From positions 6,014,001 through 6,078,000 of the forward strand of contig NC_018681.1 of assembly GCF_000250675.2 (NCBI RefSeq): a DNA stretch of 64,000 bases, given 5' to 3'. Origin of the DNA: Nocardia brasiliensis ATCC 700358 (GTDB taxonomy: Bacteria; Actinomycetota; Actinomycetes; Mycobacteriales; Mycobacteriaceae). The translations under genes and the position numbers were made by a program. This document shows positions 47,878 to 56,481 of the stretch, in pieces; position 1 is the first letter of the stretch; every line of letters begins with the position of its first letter. Under the pieces are notes generated by a model, which was not told where the DNA came from, did not search any database, and saw nothing but the letters and a program-made list of their open reading frames with translations.

Positions 47878-48501
47878 TTCGTGAGACAGGCGTGGTATGC
47901 GCGGGTTTCGCGCGTGCCGTTCCGACTCCCCCACCTTTGACATTGCGCCCCTGCACCTTTGACCCCGCCCCGCCCGGGGCTGGAGCTGGGGGCTTACGTT
48001 CGGGGATGCGTAAACGGCCGTCGGCGCGCCTGGTGCGGGGACGCGATTGATTTGCCGCGATCCGCAGGGCGTCGGCCCGTGGCGTGTCCATGGCCAGGAG
48101 CGGTGGCCGGCTCAGCGCTGTGCCGGCTCGCACGCAACCGCGCGTTGCGGTGGACGGCACGACCACCTCCCGACAGCACAGGGTTCGGACGAACGATGTC
48201 GGCCAACAGCTCACCTGACACCACAGCCGGTTCCACGCTGTGCCGGCTCGCACGAAACCACACGTTGCGATGGCAGCGCGGGCAAAAACGCCGCGGGCAG
48301 CGCGGGTTTGTGGCGCTGCTGGTATGGATCTTGGGCGGCGCAGGTGACACGGCCGGGGGGTGGGCGTTCGGCTGAGCGGGAGCCGGTCGTGCTGTGCCGG
48401 CGGGGGTTTCAGGGGTGCGTGGGGTGCACGTTTGCAGTGAGCGCAGGTTTGCGCGGAGTGGCGACGGTTGTGGTGGGGCGGCAAGGACTAGGTTGAGTCG
48501 A
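47878..48501. repeat. 624-bp non-coding region with a 120-bp-period repeat
   Basis: No supported gene. A segment of about 39 bp (GCTGTGCCGGCTCGCACG, then CGTTGCGRTGG) occurs at 48115-48153 and again, diverged, at 48235-48273, exactly 120 bp apart. The ORFs across it are Arg/Pro/Ala-rich and lack family features. The region must contain the start signals of the tldD/tldE operon at its right end. Confidence 0.6.
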
Positions 48502-50031
48502 GTGAGCATCGCGACTTCCAAGGATGTGGACGCAGAGTTTCTCGAGCTGCCGTTGAGCGCGCTCGCCGACGCCGCGCTGGGGGCAGCGCGCGCAGCCGGC
48601 GCCGAGCATGCCGACCTGCGCGCGCACCGGCTGGTGACGCAGACGATCCGACTGCGCGACGGGCGCGTCGAGGCGATCACCGACCACATCGAACTCGGTT
48701 TCGCGGTCCGCGTGATCGTCGACGGTACGTGGGGTTTCGCCTCGCATGCCGCACTGACCCCCGCGACCGCCGCCGAGGTGGCGCGCACCGCGGTGACGGT
48801 CGCGACGACCCTGCGCGCGCTGAACCGCGAACGAGTCGAACTCGCGGACGAACCGAGCTACGACGACGTGCACTGGGTCTCCGCCTACGACGTGGACCCG
48901 TTCACCGTGCCGACCGCCGACAAGGTCGCACTGCTGCAGGACTATTCGGAACGCCTGTCCGGCGCCGACGGCGTCGACCACGTCACGGCGTACGTGTTGC
49001 AGGTGAAAGAGCAGACGTTCTACACCGACACCGCGGGCTCGAGGATCACCCAGCAACGCGTCCGGCTGCATCCGCAGTTCGAAGCGACCACGGTCGATTC
49101 GGCGGCGGGCGTGTTCGAGACCATGCGCACACTGGCGCCGCCGGTCGGACGCGGCTGGGAGTACGTCACCGGCGCCGACGGAACCTGGGACTGGTCGGAC
49201 GAACTGGCCCGGATCCCGTCTTGGCTCGCCGAGAAGGTGAAGGCGCCGACCGTCACCCCCGGCCCCACCGACCTGGTGATCGACCCCACCAACCTGTGGC
49301 TGACCATCCACGAATCCATCGGCCACGCCACCGAGTACGACCGCGCCATCGGCTACGAATCCGCTTACGCCGGAACCTCGTTCGCCACCCCGGACAAGCT
49401 CGGCAGCCTGCGGTACGGCACCCCGATCATGCACGTCACCGGTGATCGCACCGAGCCGCACGGCCTGGCCAGCGTCGGCTACGACGACGAGGGCGTAGCC
49501 GGGCAGCGCTGGGACCTGGTGCGCGACGGCGTGCTCGTCGGCTACCAACTGGACCGCGTGTTCGCGCCGCGCCTCGGCCTGGACCGGTCCAACGGCTGCT
49601 CCTACGCGGATTCGGCGCATCACGTGCCGATCCAGCGGATGGCGAACGTCTCGCTGCAGCCCGATCCCGAAAACGACACCAGCACCGAGGAACTCATCTC
49701 CCGGGTGCGCGACGGCATCTACATCGTCGGCGACAAGTCGTGGTCGATCGACATGCAGCGCTACAACTTCCAGTTCACCGGTCAGCGGTTCTTCCGCATT
49801 CGCGACGGCAAGCTGGACGGCCAGCTCCGCGACGTCGCCTACCAGGCCACCACCACCGACTTCTGGGGCGCGATGGAGGCGGTCGGCGGACCGTCCACCT
49901 GGCGGCTCGGCGGCGCGTTCAACTGCGGCAAGGCCCAACCCGGGCAGGTCGCCGCGGTCAGCCACGGCTGCCCGTCCGTGCTGGTGCGCGGCATCAACAT
50001 TCTCAACACCCGGACGGAGGCAGGGCAGTGA
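48502..50031 (+). CDS. tldD: TldD-family metalloprotease subunit
   Basis: About 509 aa from GTG 48502 (MSIATSKDVDAEF); an in-frame TTG lies nine bases upstream, and the longer frame reads into repeat DNA. The catalytic zinc motif HExxxH is intact (His270-Glu-Ser-Ile-Gly-His274 in TIHESIGHATE). C-terminal features are NCGKAQPGQVAAVSHGCPS and VRGIN. TldD pairs with TldE to form a protease that clips unfolded or leader peptides; in Escherichia coli the pair matures microcin B17. It overlaps tldE by a GTGA. Confidence 0.92.
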   Translation: MSIATSKDVDAEFLELPLSALADAALGAARAAGAEHADLRAHRLVTQTIRLRDGRVEAITDHIELGFAVRVIVDGTWGFASHAALTPATAAEVARTAVTVATTLRALNRERVELADEPSYDDVHWVSAYDVDPFTVPTADKVALLQDYSERLSGADGVDHVTAYVLQVKEQTFYTDTAGSRITQQRVRLHPQFEATTVDSAAGVFETMRTLAPPVGRGWEYVTGADGTWDWSDELARIPSWLAEKVKAPTVTPGPTDLVIDPTNLWLTIHESIGHATEYDRAIGYESAYAGTSFATPDKLGSLRYGTPIMHVTGDRTEPHGLASVGYDDEGVAGQRWDLVRDGVLVGYQLDRVFAPRLGLDRSNGCSYADSAHHVPIQRMANVSLQPDPENDTSTEELISRVRDGIYIVGDKSWSIDMQRYNFQFTGQRFFRIRDGKLDGQLRDVAYQATTTDFWGAMEAVGGPSTWRLGGAFNCGKAQPGQVAAVSHGCPSVLVRGINILNTRTEAGQ

Positions 50032-51419
50032 GCCAGCAGACCATCATCGCCGCGGGCGAGGTCGTCGAGCGTGTGCTCGCCCTGTCCCGCGCCGACGAGG
50101 CCATGGTGATCGTCACCGACGCGCACGACGCGTCGCTGCGCTGGGCCGGTAATTCGATGACCACCAACGGGTCGTCGAATTACCGTGACTGGGCGGTGAT
50201 TTCGATTTTCCGCGACGGTCCGCGCTCCGCAAGGGTCGGCACCATCGGGTCGACCAGCGTCGATCCGGCAGAGATCGAAGCGGTGGTGCGCCGCAGCGAG
50301 GAGGCGGCCCGTGCCGCCGCACCCGCCGAAGACGCGATGCCGCTGCTGGATTCGGACCGGCCGGCCGCGGACTGGGCCGATCCCGCGGGCAGCACCGGCA
50401 TCGAGGTGTTCACCGACCTGGCCCGCGGTCTCTCGTCCGGTTTCGACGGCAGCGATCGCCTGTACGGCTTCGCGCACCACACCGTGCACACCACCTGGTT
50501 GGGCACCTCGACGGGGTTGCGCCGCCGGTTCACGCAGCCGACGGGCTCGGTGGAGATCAACGGAAAGCGTGGTGCGGGAACGGATCTCGCCAGCGCCTGG
50601 GCCGGTGTGGGTACCGCGGATTTCACCGATGTCGACGTCCCCGGCCTGCTGGCGGAATTGTCGCGCCGGTTGGACTGGGCCGGACGCAAGGTCGAGCTGC
50701 CCGCGGGGCGCTACGAAACGCTGATGCCGCCGTCCACGGTCGCCGACATGATGATCTATCTGCACTGGCAGATGGAGGGGCGCGGCGCACACGAGGGACA
50801 TACCGCGTTCTCGCGCGCCGGAGGCACGCGAATCGGCGAGCGGCTCACCGATATTCCGCTGACGTTGTACTCCGATCCGCAGGCGGCAGGGCTCGAGTAT
50901 CGGCCGTTCGTCGCGACTTCCGCATCGTCGCAAGCGATGTCGATGTTCGACAACGGGTTGAGCGCCGAACGCGTGGACTGGATCCGTGACGGTGTCATCG
51001 AGTCGCTGGTCTATCCGCGCGCGACGGCCGCCGAATTCGGCACCACCGCAACCGTTCCCGCCGGCAACCTGTTGCTCACCGGCGGTTCCGCGACCACCCT
51101 CGACGAGATGATCGCGCGCACCGAACGCGGGCTGCTGCTCACCACCCTGTGGTACATCCGCGAGGTCGATCCCGCGACCCTGCTGCTCACCGGCCTCACC
51201 CGGGACGGCGTCTACCTCGTGGAGAACGGCGAGGTCACCGCCGCGGTCAACAACTTCCGCTTCAACGAGAGTCCACTGGACCTGCTCCGCCGCGTCACCG
51301 AAGCAGGCACCAGTGAAATCACCCTCCCTCGCGAGTGGAAAGACTGGTTCACCCGAACCGCCATGCCGCCCTTGCGCATCCCCGATTTCCACATGTCCTC
51401 GGTGAGCCAGGCGACGTAG
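50028..51419 (+). CDS. tldE: TldE/PmbA-family metalloprotease partner
   Basis: The start is GTG 50028, overlapping the tldD stop (GTGA), after GGAGGCAGGGCA. The 463-aa protein lacks HExxxH, as expected for the non-catalytic TldE/PmbA partner. It shows LSRADEAMVIVTDAHDASLRWAGN at the N-terminus and NNFRFNESPLDLLRRV near the C-terminus. It is probably a structural half of a TldD/TldE heterodimer. No ribosomally made peptide precursor is visible nearby, so a housekeeping or remote target is assumed. Confidence 0.9.
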   Translation: MSQQTIIAAGEVVERVLALSRADEAMVIVTDAHDASLRWAGNSMTTNGSSNYRDWAVISIFRDGPRSARVGTIGSTSVDPAEIEAVVRRSEEAARAAAPAEDAMPLLDSDRPAADWADPAGSTGIEVFTDLARGLSSGFDGSDRLYGFAHHTVHTTWLGTSTGLRRRFTQPTGSVEINGKRGAGTDLASAWAGVGTADFTDVDVPGLLAELSRRLDWAGRKVELPAGRYETLMPPSTVADMMIYLHWQMEGRGAHEGHTAFSRAGGTRIGERLTDIPLTLYSDPQAAGLEYRPFVATSASSQAMSMFDNGLSAERVDWIRDGVIESLVYPRATAAEFGTTATVPAGNLLLTGGSATTLDEMIARTERGLLLTTLWYIREVDPATLLLTGLTRDGVYLVENGEVTAAVNNFRFNESPLDLLRRVTEAGTSEITLPREWKDWFTRTAMPPLRIPDFHMSSVSQAT

Positions 51420-51656
51420 GGGCTGCGCCCACGGGGGACAGTCCCAGCCGAGGGCAAGCCGCCACCGTCGCCGCGCCGCCGACAGGGCCACCGTCACCGC
51501 ACCGCCGGTCGGCGAGTTACCAACAGCCGCACCCCTTTCGTCTCCTCGCACCCCCGACGGCCTGCCACAGCGGGTGCGAGGAGACAGAACCGGTGCGGGA
51601 GATCAGAACTGGTGCGCAGCGGACCGGGCTGAACCGCTCCGTGCGCCCGGGATCGT

Positions 51657-52037
51657 TCAGGGGAACGTGATCTCGATCCCGATGGTGCCCTTCTTTCCGC
51701 GGCGCAGGTTGCTGCCGAGGATGGTGATCGGGCCCATCAACCAGTACTTGCGCATCAGGAGTTTGCGGACGCGTTCGGTGCCCGCGGGGTCGAGGATGCG
51801 TCCGGTGCCTTCGACGATCTCACCGCGCGTCTTTCCCGCGACGTTGCACGGCTGCACGGTGACCGCCGGATTACGCCGGAGCCGCTTCACTTTCCAGCTG
51901 TCGGTCACCGTCCACACATAGAGTTTGTCCCCGTCGGCGACCGCCCACACCGCGGTGCCGACGGGCGTGCCGTCTTTGCGGTACGTGGTCAGCAGTACGT
52001 ATTCGGCCTTGCCGACCGCCCCCAGCGTGTTCGTCAT
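51657..52037 (-). CDS. PPOX-class F420-dependent protein, copy 1
   Basis: The 126-aa split beta-barrel flavoprotein starts GKAEYVLLTTYRKDGTPVGTAVW and contains WKVKRLRRNPAVTVQP. These are the TIGR03666 (Rv2061-type) F420-binding signatures. Such proteins reduce or bind F420/FMN; physiological substrates are mostly unknown. It is encoded 25 bp downstream of the PadR gene, so it is probably co-transcribed. A paralogue of equal length lies at 54825-55205. Confidence 0.85.
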   Translation of the reverse strand: MTNTLGAVGKAEYVLLTTYRKDGTPVGTAVWAVADGDKLYVWTVTDSWKVKRLRRNPAVTVQPCNVAGKTRGEIVEGTGRILDPAGTERVRKLLMRKYWLMGPITILGSNLRRGKKGTIGIEITFP

Positions 52038-52062
52038 GAAGGGCAGCGTAATCCGATCCGGT

Positions 52063-52611
52063 TCAATCGGGCATTCGGTACTCGCCCGCCTCGATCCTTT
52101 CCACCAGGCCGTCGGTCCACTGCGCCAGGTTCCCGAACACGCCGCTCCACAGTTCCAGCAGGTCGGTCGAGTGCGGCTGTTCGTAGCGGGTGGGAAAGTC
52201 GGGGATCATCGCGAGCAGTCCGGTGCGGACCTCCTCGCTGCGGCGGCGCTGTTCGCGCAGCTTCGCCAGCACGTGCGCCCGCGGCAGCGCGTCCATGAAC
52301 GCGATGCCCGCGCCGAGTTCCTCCATGTCGATGCTGACCAGCGCCTCGTCCATCAGCTTGCGGAATTCGGCCTCGCCCGCCTCGGTCATCTGGAACAGCG
52401 TGCGACCCGGGCCCTCGCTGCTGCCCTCGGTGCCGAACGTGCTCAGCTTGCCTTCCTGCGTCAGCTGTTTCAGCGCGTGATAGATCGAGCCGGGTTTCAC
52501 GTTCGTCCACGTTTCGGCGCGCCAGGACAGTAATTCGCGGCGCACCGCGTAGCCGTAGGTGGGCTGACGCAACCGCATCACCCCCAGCACCAACAGGCGC
52601 ACGGCCGACAT
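52063..52611 (-). CDS. PadR family transcriptional regulator
   Basis: The 182-aa protein has the PadR winged helix VRLLVLGVMRLRQPTYGYAVRRELLSWRAETWTNVKPGSIYHALKQLTQEGKL, followed by an FQMTEAGEAEFRKLMDEAL helix and a helical C-terminal dimer domain. It is divergent from a VOC-type gene. Two similar palindromes lie between the starts (52646-52659 and 52688-52703), so it very probably represses both directions. The gene 3' of it is a PPOX/F420 protein. Confidence 0.93.
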   Translation of the reverse strand: MSAVRLLVLGVMRLRQPTYGYAVRRELLSWRAETWTNVKPGSIYHALKQLTQEGKLSTFGTEGSSEGPGRTLFQMTEAGEAEFRKLMDEALVSIDMEELGAGIAFMDALPRAHVLAKLREQRRRSEEVRTGLLAMIPDFPTRYEQPHSTDLLELWSGVFGNLAQWTDGLVERIEAGEYRMPD

Positions 52612-52645
52612 GGCGAACCTCCTTCAGATAGGAATTTCCCATAGT

Positions 52646-52659
52646 AGTCAAGTTTGACT
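52646..52659. promoter_or_regulatory. PadR operator candidate 1
   Basis: AGTCAAGTTTGACT is a near-perfect palindrome about 35 bp upstream of the PadR ATG. It shares TAGTCAA with site 2, 42 bp away (four helical turns). Confidence 0.6.
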
Positions 52660-52687
52660 TCCGCAGCGAAACGGCCCTAACCTGGGG

Positions 52688-52703
52688 TAGTCAAAATTGA
52701 TTA
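52688..52703. promoter_or_regulatory. PadR operator candidate 2
   Basis: TAGTCAAAATTGATTA is an imperfect palindrome 18 bp upstream of the VOC gene ATG (52722). It would cover the VOC promoter or ribosome region. Together with site 1 it suits divergent repression by the PadR protein. Confidence 0.6.
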
Positions 52704-52721
52704 CCGAAGCTTGGAGGCCTG

Positions 52722-53441
52722 ATGGGCGACGCGGCTGTGCCAGTGATGTGGGGCGGCAACTCCACCGAGACGCTCGAGTTCTATCGGACGCTCGGCTACC
52801 AGGTCACCTGGGAGCAACACACCCCGTATGTCTACTGCTCGGTCCAGCGCAACGACTACGAGCTGCACTTCTACCGCGACAAGAAGGACAAGCGGGAGGT
52901 CGGCGAGGCCGAGATGGGCTGCCTGGTCATGGTCGACGAGGTGGCCGAGCTACACGCATCCTTCAGCACCGCGCTGCGCGAACGCTACGGACGGGTCCCC
53001 GCGCAGGGGGTGCCCCGGATCAGCCGCTTCCGCCCGGGCCAAACCCGGTTCACCACGATCGATCCCGGCGGCAACAGCGTGACCTACCTGCAACGCGACG
53101 AGCCCGAATTCGAGTACGGCGGTTCGCGCGAACTCCAAGGGCTGCAACGGATTCTGGACAACGCCCGGATCCTGCGCTTCTCCAAGGAAGACGACGAGGC
53201 GGCGCGCAAGACGCTCGAGGCCGGCCTGCGCCGGTTCGGCGCGACCGCGTCGACCCTGGACAAGGCCCACGCGCTGGCCGAACTCACCGAATTGGCAGTG
53301 GCCATGGAAGATCCGGCTCGCGCCGACGTACTACGCAAGGAGATAGCCGCACTCGACCTCTCCCCCGACGAACGCGCGGAAATCGCGACACACCTGAAGA
53401 TCGCCGACGATCTCGAGGGGTGGCTCGACGCGCCAGAGTAG
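52722..53441 (+). CDS. VOC (glyoxalase/bleomycin-resistance-like) protein with helical tail
   Basis: The 239-aa protein has a VOC domain at about residues 1-125: MWGGNSTETLEFYRTLGYQVTWEQ, then the aromatic-rich DYELHFYRDKK and RFTTIDPGGNSVTYLQRD. A helical C-terminal extension of about 100 aa follows (LRFSKEDDEAARKTLEAGL, SPDERAEIATHLKIADDLEGW), which resembles short helical-repeat folds. Single-domain VOC proteins with this tail are found beside PadR genes in actinomycetes. It is a plausible binding or resistance protein for the ligand sensed by PadR; the ligand is unknown. Confidence 0.82.
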   Translation: MGDAAVPVMWGGNSTETLEFYRTLGYQVTWEQHTPYVYCSVQRNDYELHFYRDKKDKREVGEAEMGCLVMVDEVAELHASFSTALRERYGRVPAQGVPRISRFRPGQTRFTTIDPGGNSVTYLQRDEPEFEYGGSRELQGLQRILDNARILRFSKEDDEAARKTLEAGLRRFGATASTLDKAHALAELTELAVAMEDPARADVLRKEIAALDLSPDERAEIATHLKIADDLEGWLDAPE

Positions 53442-53450
53442 TCGCTGGCG

Positions 53451-53479
53451 GGCGAGTGGCTCTGCGCCACTCGCCTTTT
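53451..53479 (+). terminator. Rho-independent terminator of the VOC gene
   Basis: A perfect 10-bp stem GGCGAGTGGC/GCCACTCGCC (53451-53460, 53466-53475) with a 5-nt loop is followed by TTTT. It starts 9 bp after the VOC stop and lies just before the convergent end of map. Confidence 0.92.
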
Positions 53480-53486
53480 CGCGAAC

Positions 53487-54251
53487 TCAGGCGGCGGTGA
53501 GCACTTGTGGACCGGACTCGGTGATCGCGACGGTGTGTTCGGAGTGGGCGGTGCGCGAACCGTCGGCCGAGCGCAGGGTCCAACCGTCGGGATCGGTGAA
53601 AATGCGGTCGGTGGTGCGGGCGAACCAGGGTTCGATGGCGATGACCAGGCCGGGCCGCAACCGGTAGCCGCGACCCGCACGCCCGTGATTGGCCACGTGC
53701 GGATCCTCGTGCATGGTGCGGCCGAGCCCGTGACCACCGAATTCCGTGTTCACGGGATAGCCGTAGTCGCGCGCGACCCCGGAGATGGCGGCGGAGATGT
53801 CGCCGATGTGCTTGCCGGGCACCGCGACCGCGATCGCCGCCGCGAGCGCGTCCTCGGTGGCCTGGATCAGCCGCAGGTCCGCCTCGTCGGCGGTGCCGAC
53901 CACGATCGTCCTCGCCGCGTCGGCCACCCACCCGTCGATGCCGACCGCGAGGTCCATGGTCAGCACATCCCCGTCACGCAGCCGGTAATCGAACGGAAGG
54001 CCGTGCAGCACAGCGTCGTTCACCGACAGGCAGACGGTGTTCCGGAAGGGGCCGCGCCCGAACGAGGGCGCGTAGTCCCAGTAGCAGGATTGCGCGCCGC
54101 GCCGCCGGATCCGCTCGCGCACGTGCGCCTCCAGCTCGAGTAGGTTCACCCCGACCTCGGCCAGCACGCGCAACTCCGCGAGCACCTCGGCGACGAACTG
54201 CCCGGTCACGCGCATCCGGGCGATCTCGTCCGGCGTCTTCAGCTCCACCAT
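53487..54251 (-). CDS. map: Type I methionine aminopeptidase
   Basis: The 254-aa protein removes initiator Met from nascent proteins. The two-metal site is complete: Asp100 (TMDLAVG), Asp111 (VADAART), His174 (FGGHGLG), Glu207 (IAIEPWF) and Glu238 (AHSEHTV), with His83 (VLHGLP) at the active site. It lacks the N-terminal extension of the MetAP1c class. The start is ATG 54251 after GAAGGGAA. It is divergent from a small XRE gene with three identical palindromes between them, one directly before its ribosome site. That is unusual for a housekeeping map, so this may be a second, regulated copy; the other copy cannot be seen here. Confidence 0.93.
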   Translation of the reverse strand: MVELKTPDEIARMRVTGQFVAEVLAELRVLAEVGVNLLELEAHVRERIRRRGAQSCYWDYAPSFGRGPFRNTVCLSVNDAVLHGLPFDYRLRDGDVLTMDLAVGIDGWVADAARTIVVGTADEADLRLIQATEDALAAAIAVAVPGKHIGDISAAISGVARDYGYPVNTEFGGHGLGRTMHEDPHVANHGRAGRGYRLRPGLVIAIEPWFARTTDRIFTDPDGWTLRSADGSRTAHSEHTVAITESGPQVLTAA

Positions 54252-54263
54252 GAGCTTCCCTTC

Positions 54264-54277
54264 GGTATTAAAATACC
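54264..54277. promoter_or_regulatory. Operator palindrome 1, map/XRE promoter
   Basis: GGTATTAAAATACC is a palindrome except at its central 4 bp. It lies 13 bp upstream of the map ATG and touches its ribosome site. It is one of three copies of the consensus GGTATTWWAATACC. Confidence 0.75.
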
Positions 54278-54287
54278 CAACATGAAC

Positions 54288-54301
54288 GGTATTTTAATAC
54301 C
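54288..54301. promoter_or_regulatory. Operator palindrome 2, map/XRE promoter
   Basis: GGTATTTTAATACC has arms identical to site 1, with centres 24 bp apart. It is midway between the divergent genes. Confidence 0.75.
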
Positions 54302-54319
54302 AAATCACCGGGGACTTGC

Positions 54320-54333
54320 GGTATTTAAATACC
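54320..54333. promoter_or_regulatory. Operator palindrome 3, map/XRE promoter
   Basis: GGTATTTAAATACC is a perfect palindrome whose centre is 32 bp from site 2. It lies 18 bp upstream of the XRE ATG, so occupancy would repress the regulator's own gene. Confidence 0.75.
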
Positions 54334-54351
54334 AACACTAGCCTGCTTCCC

Positions 54352-54615
54352 ATGGTCCGTCTCCCATTGACTCCGGCTCAGATCGACGCAGGCCGCCGCC
54401 TCGGCGCCGCCCTACGCGCCGCGCGCGCCGAGCGCGACCTCACCGAAGTCGCTCGGACAGCAGGCATTTCACCGGAAACCCTGCGTAAGATCGAGACCGG
54501 CCGCCTCCCCTCCCCCGCCTTCGGCACCGTCGTCGCACTGAGCCTGGTCCTAGACCTGCCCCTGCAAGACCTCGCGGACACCTGGCGGGCAGCAGGCCTC
54601 GCCGAGTCGGCCTGA
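54352..54615 (+). CDS. Small XRE-family transcriptional regulator, 87 aa
   Basis: The start is ATG 54352; the frame is open further upstream, but that part reads through operator 3. The HTH is GRRLGAALRAARAERDLTEVARTAGISPETLRKIETGRLPSPAFGTVVALSLVLDLPLQDL, a complete Cro/CI-type domain with little else. It has no ligand or dimerisation domain, so it may respond through concentration or a partner. The three GGTATTWWAATACC palindromes in the shared promoter are its likely binding sites, giving control over map and autoregulation. Confidence 0.9.
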   Translation: MVRLPLTPAQIDAGRRLGAALRAARAERDLTEVARTAGISPETLRKIETGRLPSPAFGTVVALSLVLDLPLQDLADTWRAAGLAESA

Positions 54616-54824
54616 GTCCGCAACGGGCGTGCCCATTTCGCCCCAGCCCGGGGCGTGAGCAGCGATGAGCCGGACGCGGGTTGGCGACGATCGTAGGCCA
54701 TGCGGCGAATCACTCCGCGAATCCGCCACCGTATCGGTGATGGGCTCGACCGAGTATCAGCAGTGAACAGTGCGACCAATCGGCGGTGGCGGGGCGCCGC
54801 GGGAAGGACACCTGTGACCGTCCA

Positions 54825-55205
54825 TCACGGGGTCTGCGCGATGGCGAGGCCGACGGAACCGTCCGCGCCGCGAAACAGCTTGTGCAACTTGATGACCAGG
54901 GTGCCGATCAGTCCGTACTCGCGCGCGACGAGGTCGCGTACCCGCTGCGTGCCGTCGGCGTCGAGGATCGTGGCGGTGCCGGCGAACACCTCGTCGCCTT
55001 TCGGGCGTCCCCGCGCATCCGAAACCTGTAGCGTCACTGCGGGATTGCGCCGAATACGCTTGACCTTCCAGGTTTTCGGGTTCGTCCACACCACGATGCG
55101 ATCCCCGTCCGAGGCGACCCACACCGGCGTGCCGACGGGCGTCCCGTCCTTCTTGTAAGTGGTCAATAACGCGAACTTGCTCGCGCCCAGCTCATTCCAA
55201 GTCAT
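54825..55205 (-). CDS. PPOX-class F420-dependent protein, copy 2
   Basis: 126 aa from ATG 55205 (MTWNELGASKFALLTTYKK); an upstream extension to 55352 is Arg-rich and unlikely. It is paralogous to 51657-52037: the same length, the shared KDGTPVGTPVW, and WKVKRIRRNPAVTLQV. It has the split beta-barrel fold of Rv2061-type F420-binding proteins. It is encoded alone, convergent with the XRE gene. Having two copies within 3.5 kb suggests an old local duplication. Confidence 0.87.
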   Translation of the reverse strand: MTWNELGASKFALLTTYKKDGTPVGTPVWVASDGDRIVVWTNPKTWKVKRIRRNPAVTLQVSDARGRPKGDEVFAGTATILDADGTQRVRDLVAREYGLIGTLVIKLHKLFRGADGSVGLAIAQTP

Positions 55206-55317
55206 AGGGAAACCGTAGGTCGCCGGGCACACCCGGACATCCGCTCGGCGACTCGCCCGCACGTACGCGCTGCGACGTACGCGGGGCGGGGCGCACCCAC
55301 GCGCCCCGCCGACCGGT

Positions 55318-56481
55318 TCAGCCGCGATACTTGCGAAAGAAGGCGCGGACATCGTCGAGGAACAACGTCGGCTGTTCCAAGGCCGCGAAATGCCCGCCCG
55401 AGGTGTACTCGGTGAAATGCTCCAGGTAGCCGCCGGGGTTCATCACCCGCCGCATCAGCGGGCTGGTGTTGAAGATCGCCCACCCTTGCGGGACACCCGA
55501 CGGCGCCGCCCACGCTATGCCCGAATGCGCGGTCTCCCAAAGGAATTGAGCAGCCGAAGCGCCGCTGCGGGTGAACCAGTAGATGCTGATGTTCGTCAGC
55601 AGCACATCCCGGTCGATCCGTTCGCCGGCAGGCTGCCCCGGATCGGTCCACGCCTGGAACTTCTCCGCGATCCAGGCCAGCTGCGCGATCGGCGAATCGG
55701 TGAGCGCTGCCGCGATCGCGTTCGGCTGCGTGGATTGCAGCACCAGGTACCCCTTCTGTTCGGCCCAACTCGCCCGCGCCTCCTCGATCGCGGCGAGGTC
55801 GTCCGCGCTGAGCCCCTCCGGGATCGGCAGCTGCTCGCCGACCAGCCCGAGCGTGCCCTGATCGCTGTTCACATGGGTCGCGATCACCCGTTCCGGATAC
55901 ACGGCGGCCAGCCGCGAGGTCACGCCCGCGCCGATGTCACCGCCCTGCGCCACGAACTTCTCGTACCCGAGCCGGGTCATCAGCTCGGCGAACGCGTCGG
56001 TCGTGCGGGCCAGCTCCCACCCGGTCGAGGCCAGCGGCGTGGAGAAGCCGAACCCCGGCAGCGACGGAATCACCACGTGGAACGCGTCCGCCGGGTCACC
56101 GCCGTACGCCGCCGGATCGGTCAACGGTCCGATCAGATCAACGAACTCCACCACCGACCCGGGATACCCGTGCGTGATCAACAGCGGCACCGCCCCCGCC
56201 ACCGCCGACCGCACATGAATGAAATGAATCGTCTGCCCGTCGATCTCCGTAGTGAACTGGTCATACGCATTCAGCTTCGCTTCCTGCGCCCGCCAATCGA
56301 ATTCGTCACGCCAGTACGCCGCCAACTCCGCGAGATAGCTCGGCGCGATCCCCCGCCCCCAATCCCCCTCGGTCCCCGGCACCACCACCGGCACCCGCGC
56401 ACTGCTCAACCGAGCGTGCAGGTCATCCAACTCGCCCTGCGAGATCTCGATACGGAAGGGATGAATCGCTGTGTTCGTCAT
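55318..56481 (-). CDS. Epoxide hydrolase family protein (EHN domain)
   Basis: 387 aa from ATG 56481 (MTNTAIHPFRIEIS); in-frame starts further upstream give an unlikely Arg-rich leader. The EHN domain (LDDLHARLSSARVPV, then WKxxx-type WRDEFDWRAQEAKLNAYDQF) precedes an alpha/beta-hydrolase core. It shows the oxyanion HGYPGSVVEF and nucleophile Asp in AQGGDIGAGV, with tyrosine-bearing lid helices and a C-terminal GGHFAALEQP His. These are the features of microsomal-type epoxide hydrolases. The substrate is unknown. Confidence 0.88.
   Translation of the reverse strand: MTNTAIHPFRIEISQGELDDLHARLSSARVPVVVPGTEGDWGRGIAPSYLAELAAYWRDEFDWRAQEAKLNAYDQFTTEIDGQTIHFIHVRSAVAGAVPLLITHGYPGSVVEFVDLIGPLTDPAAYGGDPADAFHVVIPSLPGFGFSTPLASTGWELARTTDAFAELMTRLGYEKFVAQGGDIGAGVTSRLAAVYPERVIATHVNSDQGTLGLVGEQLPIPEGLSADDLAAIEEARASWAEQKGYLVLQSTQPNAIAAALTDSPIAQLAWIAEKFQAWTDPGQPAGERIDRDVLLTNISIYWFTRSGASAAQFLWETAHSGIAWAAPSGVPQGWAIFNTSPLMRRVMNPGGYLEHFTEYTSGGHFAALEQPTLFLDDVRAFFRKYRG

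Noticed and set aside
47837..48484. A 215-codon minus-strand ORF with Cys residues
   Set aside because: It overlaps the TetR start and a 120-bp DNA repeat; composition is Arg/Pro/Ala-rich and it has no family motif.
48502..51419. RiPP maturation protease pair (TldD/TldE)
   Set aside because: The pair is widespread in actinomycetes and no precursor or cyclase gene lies nearby.
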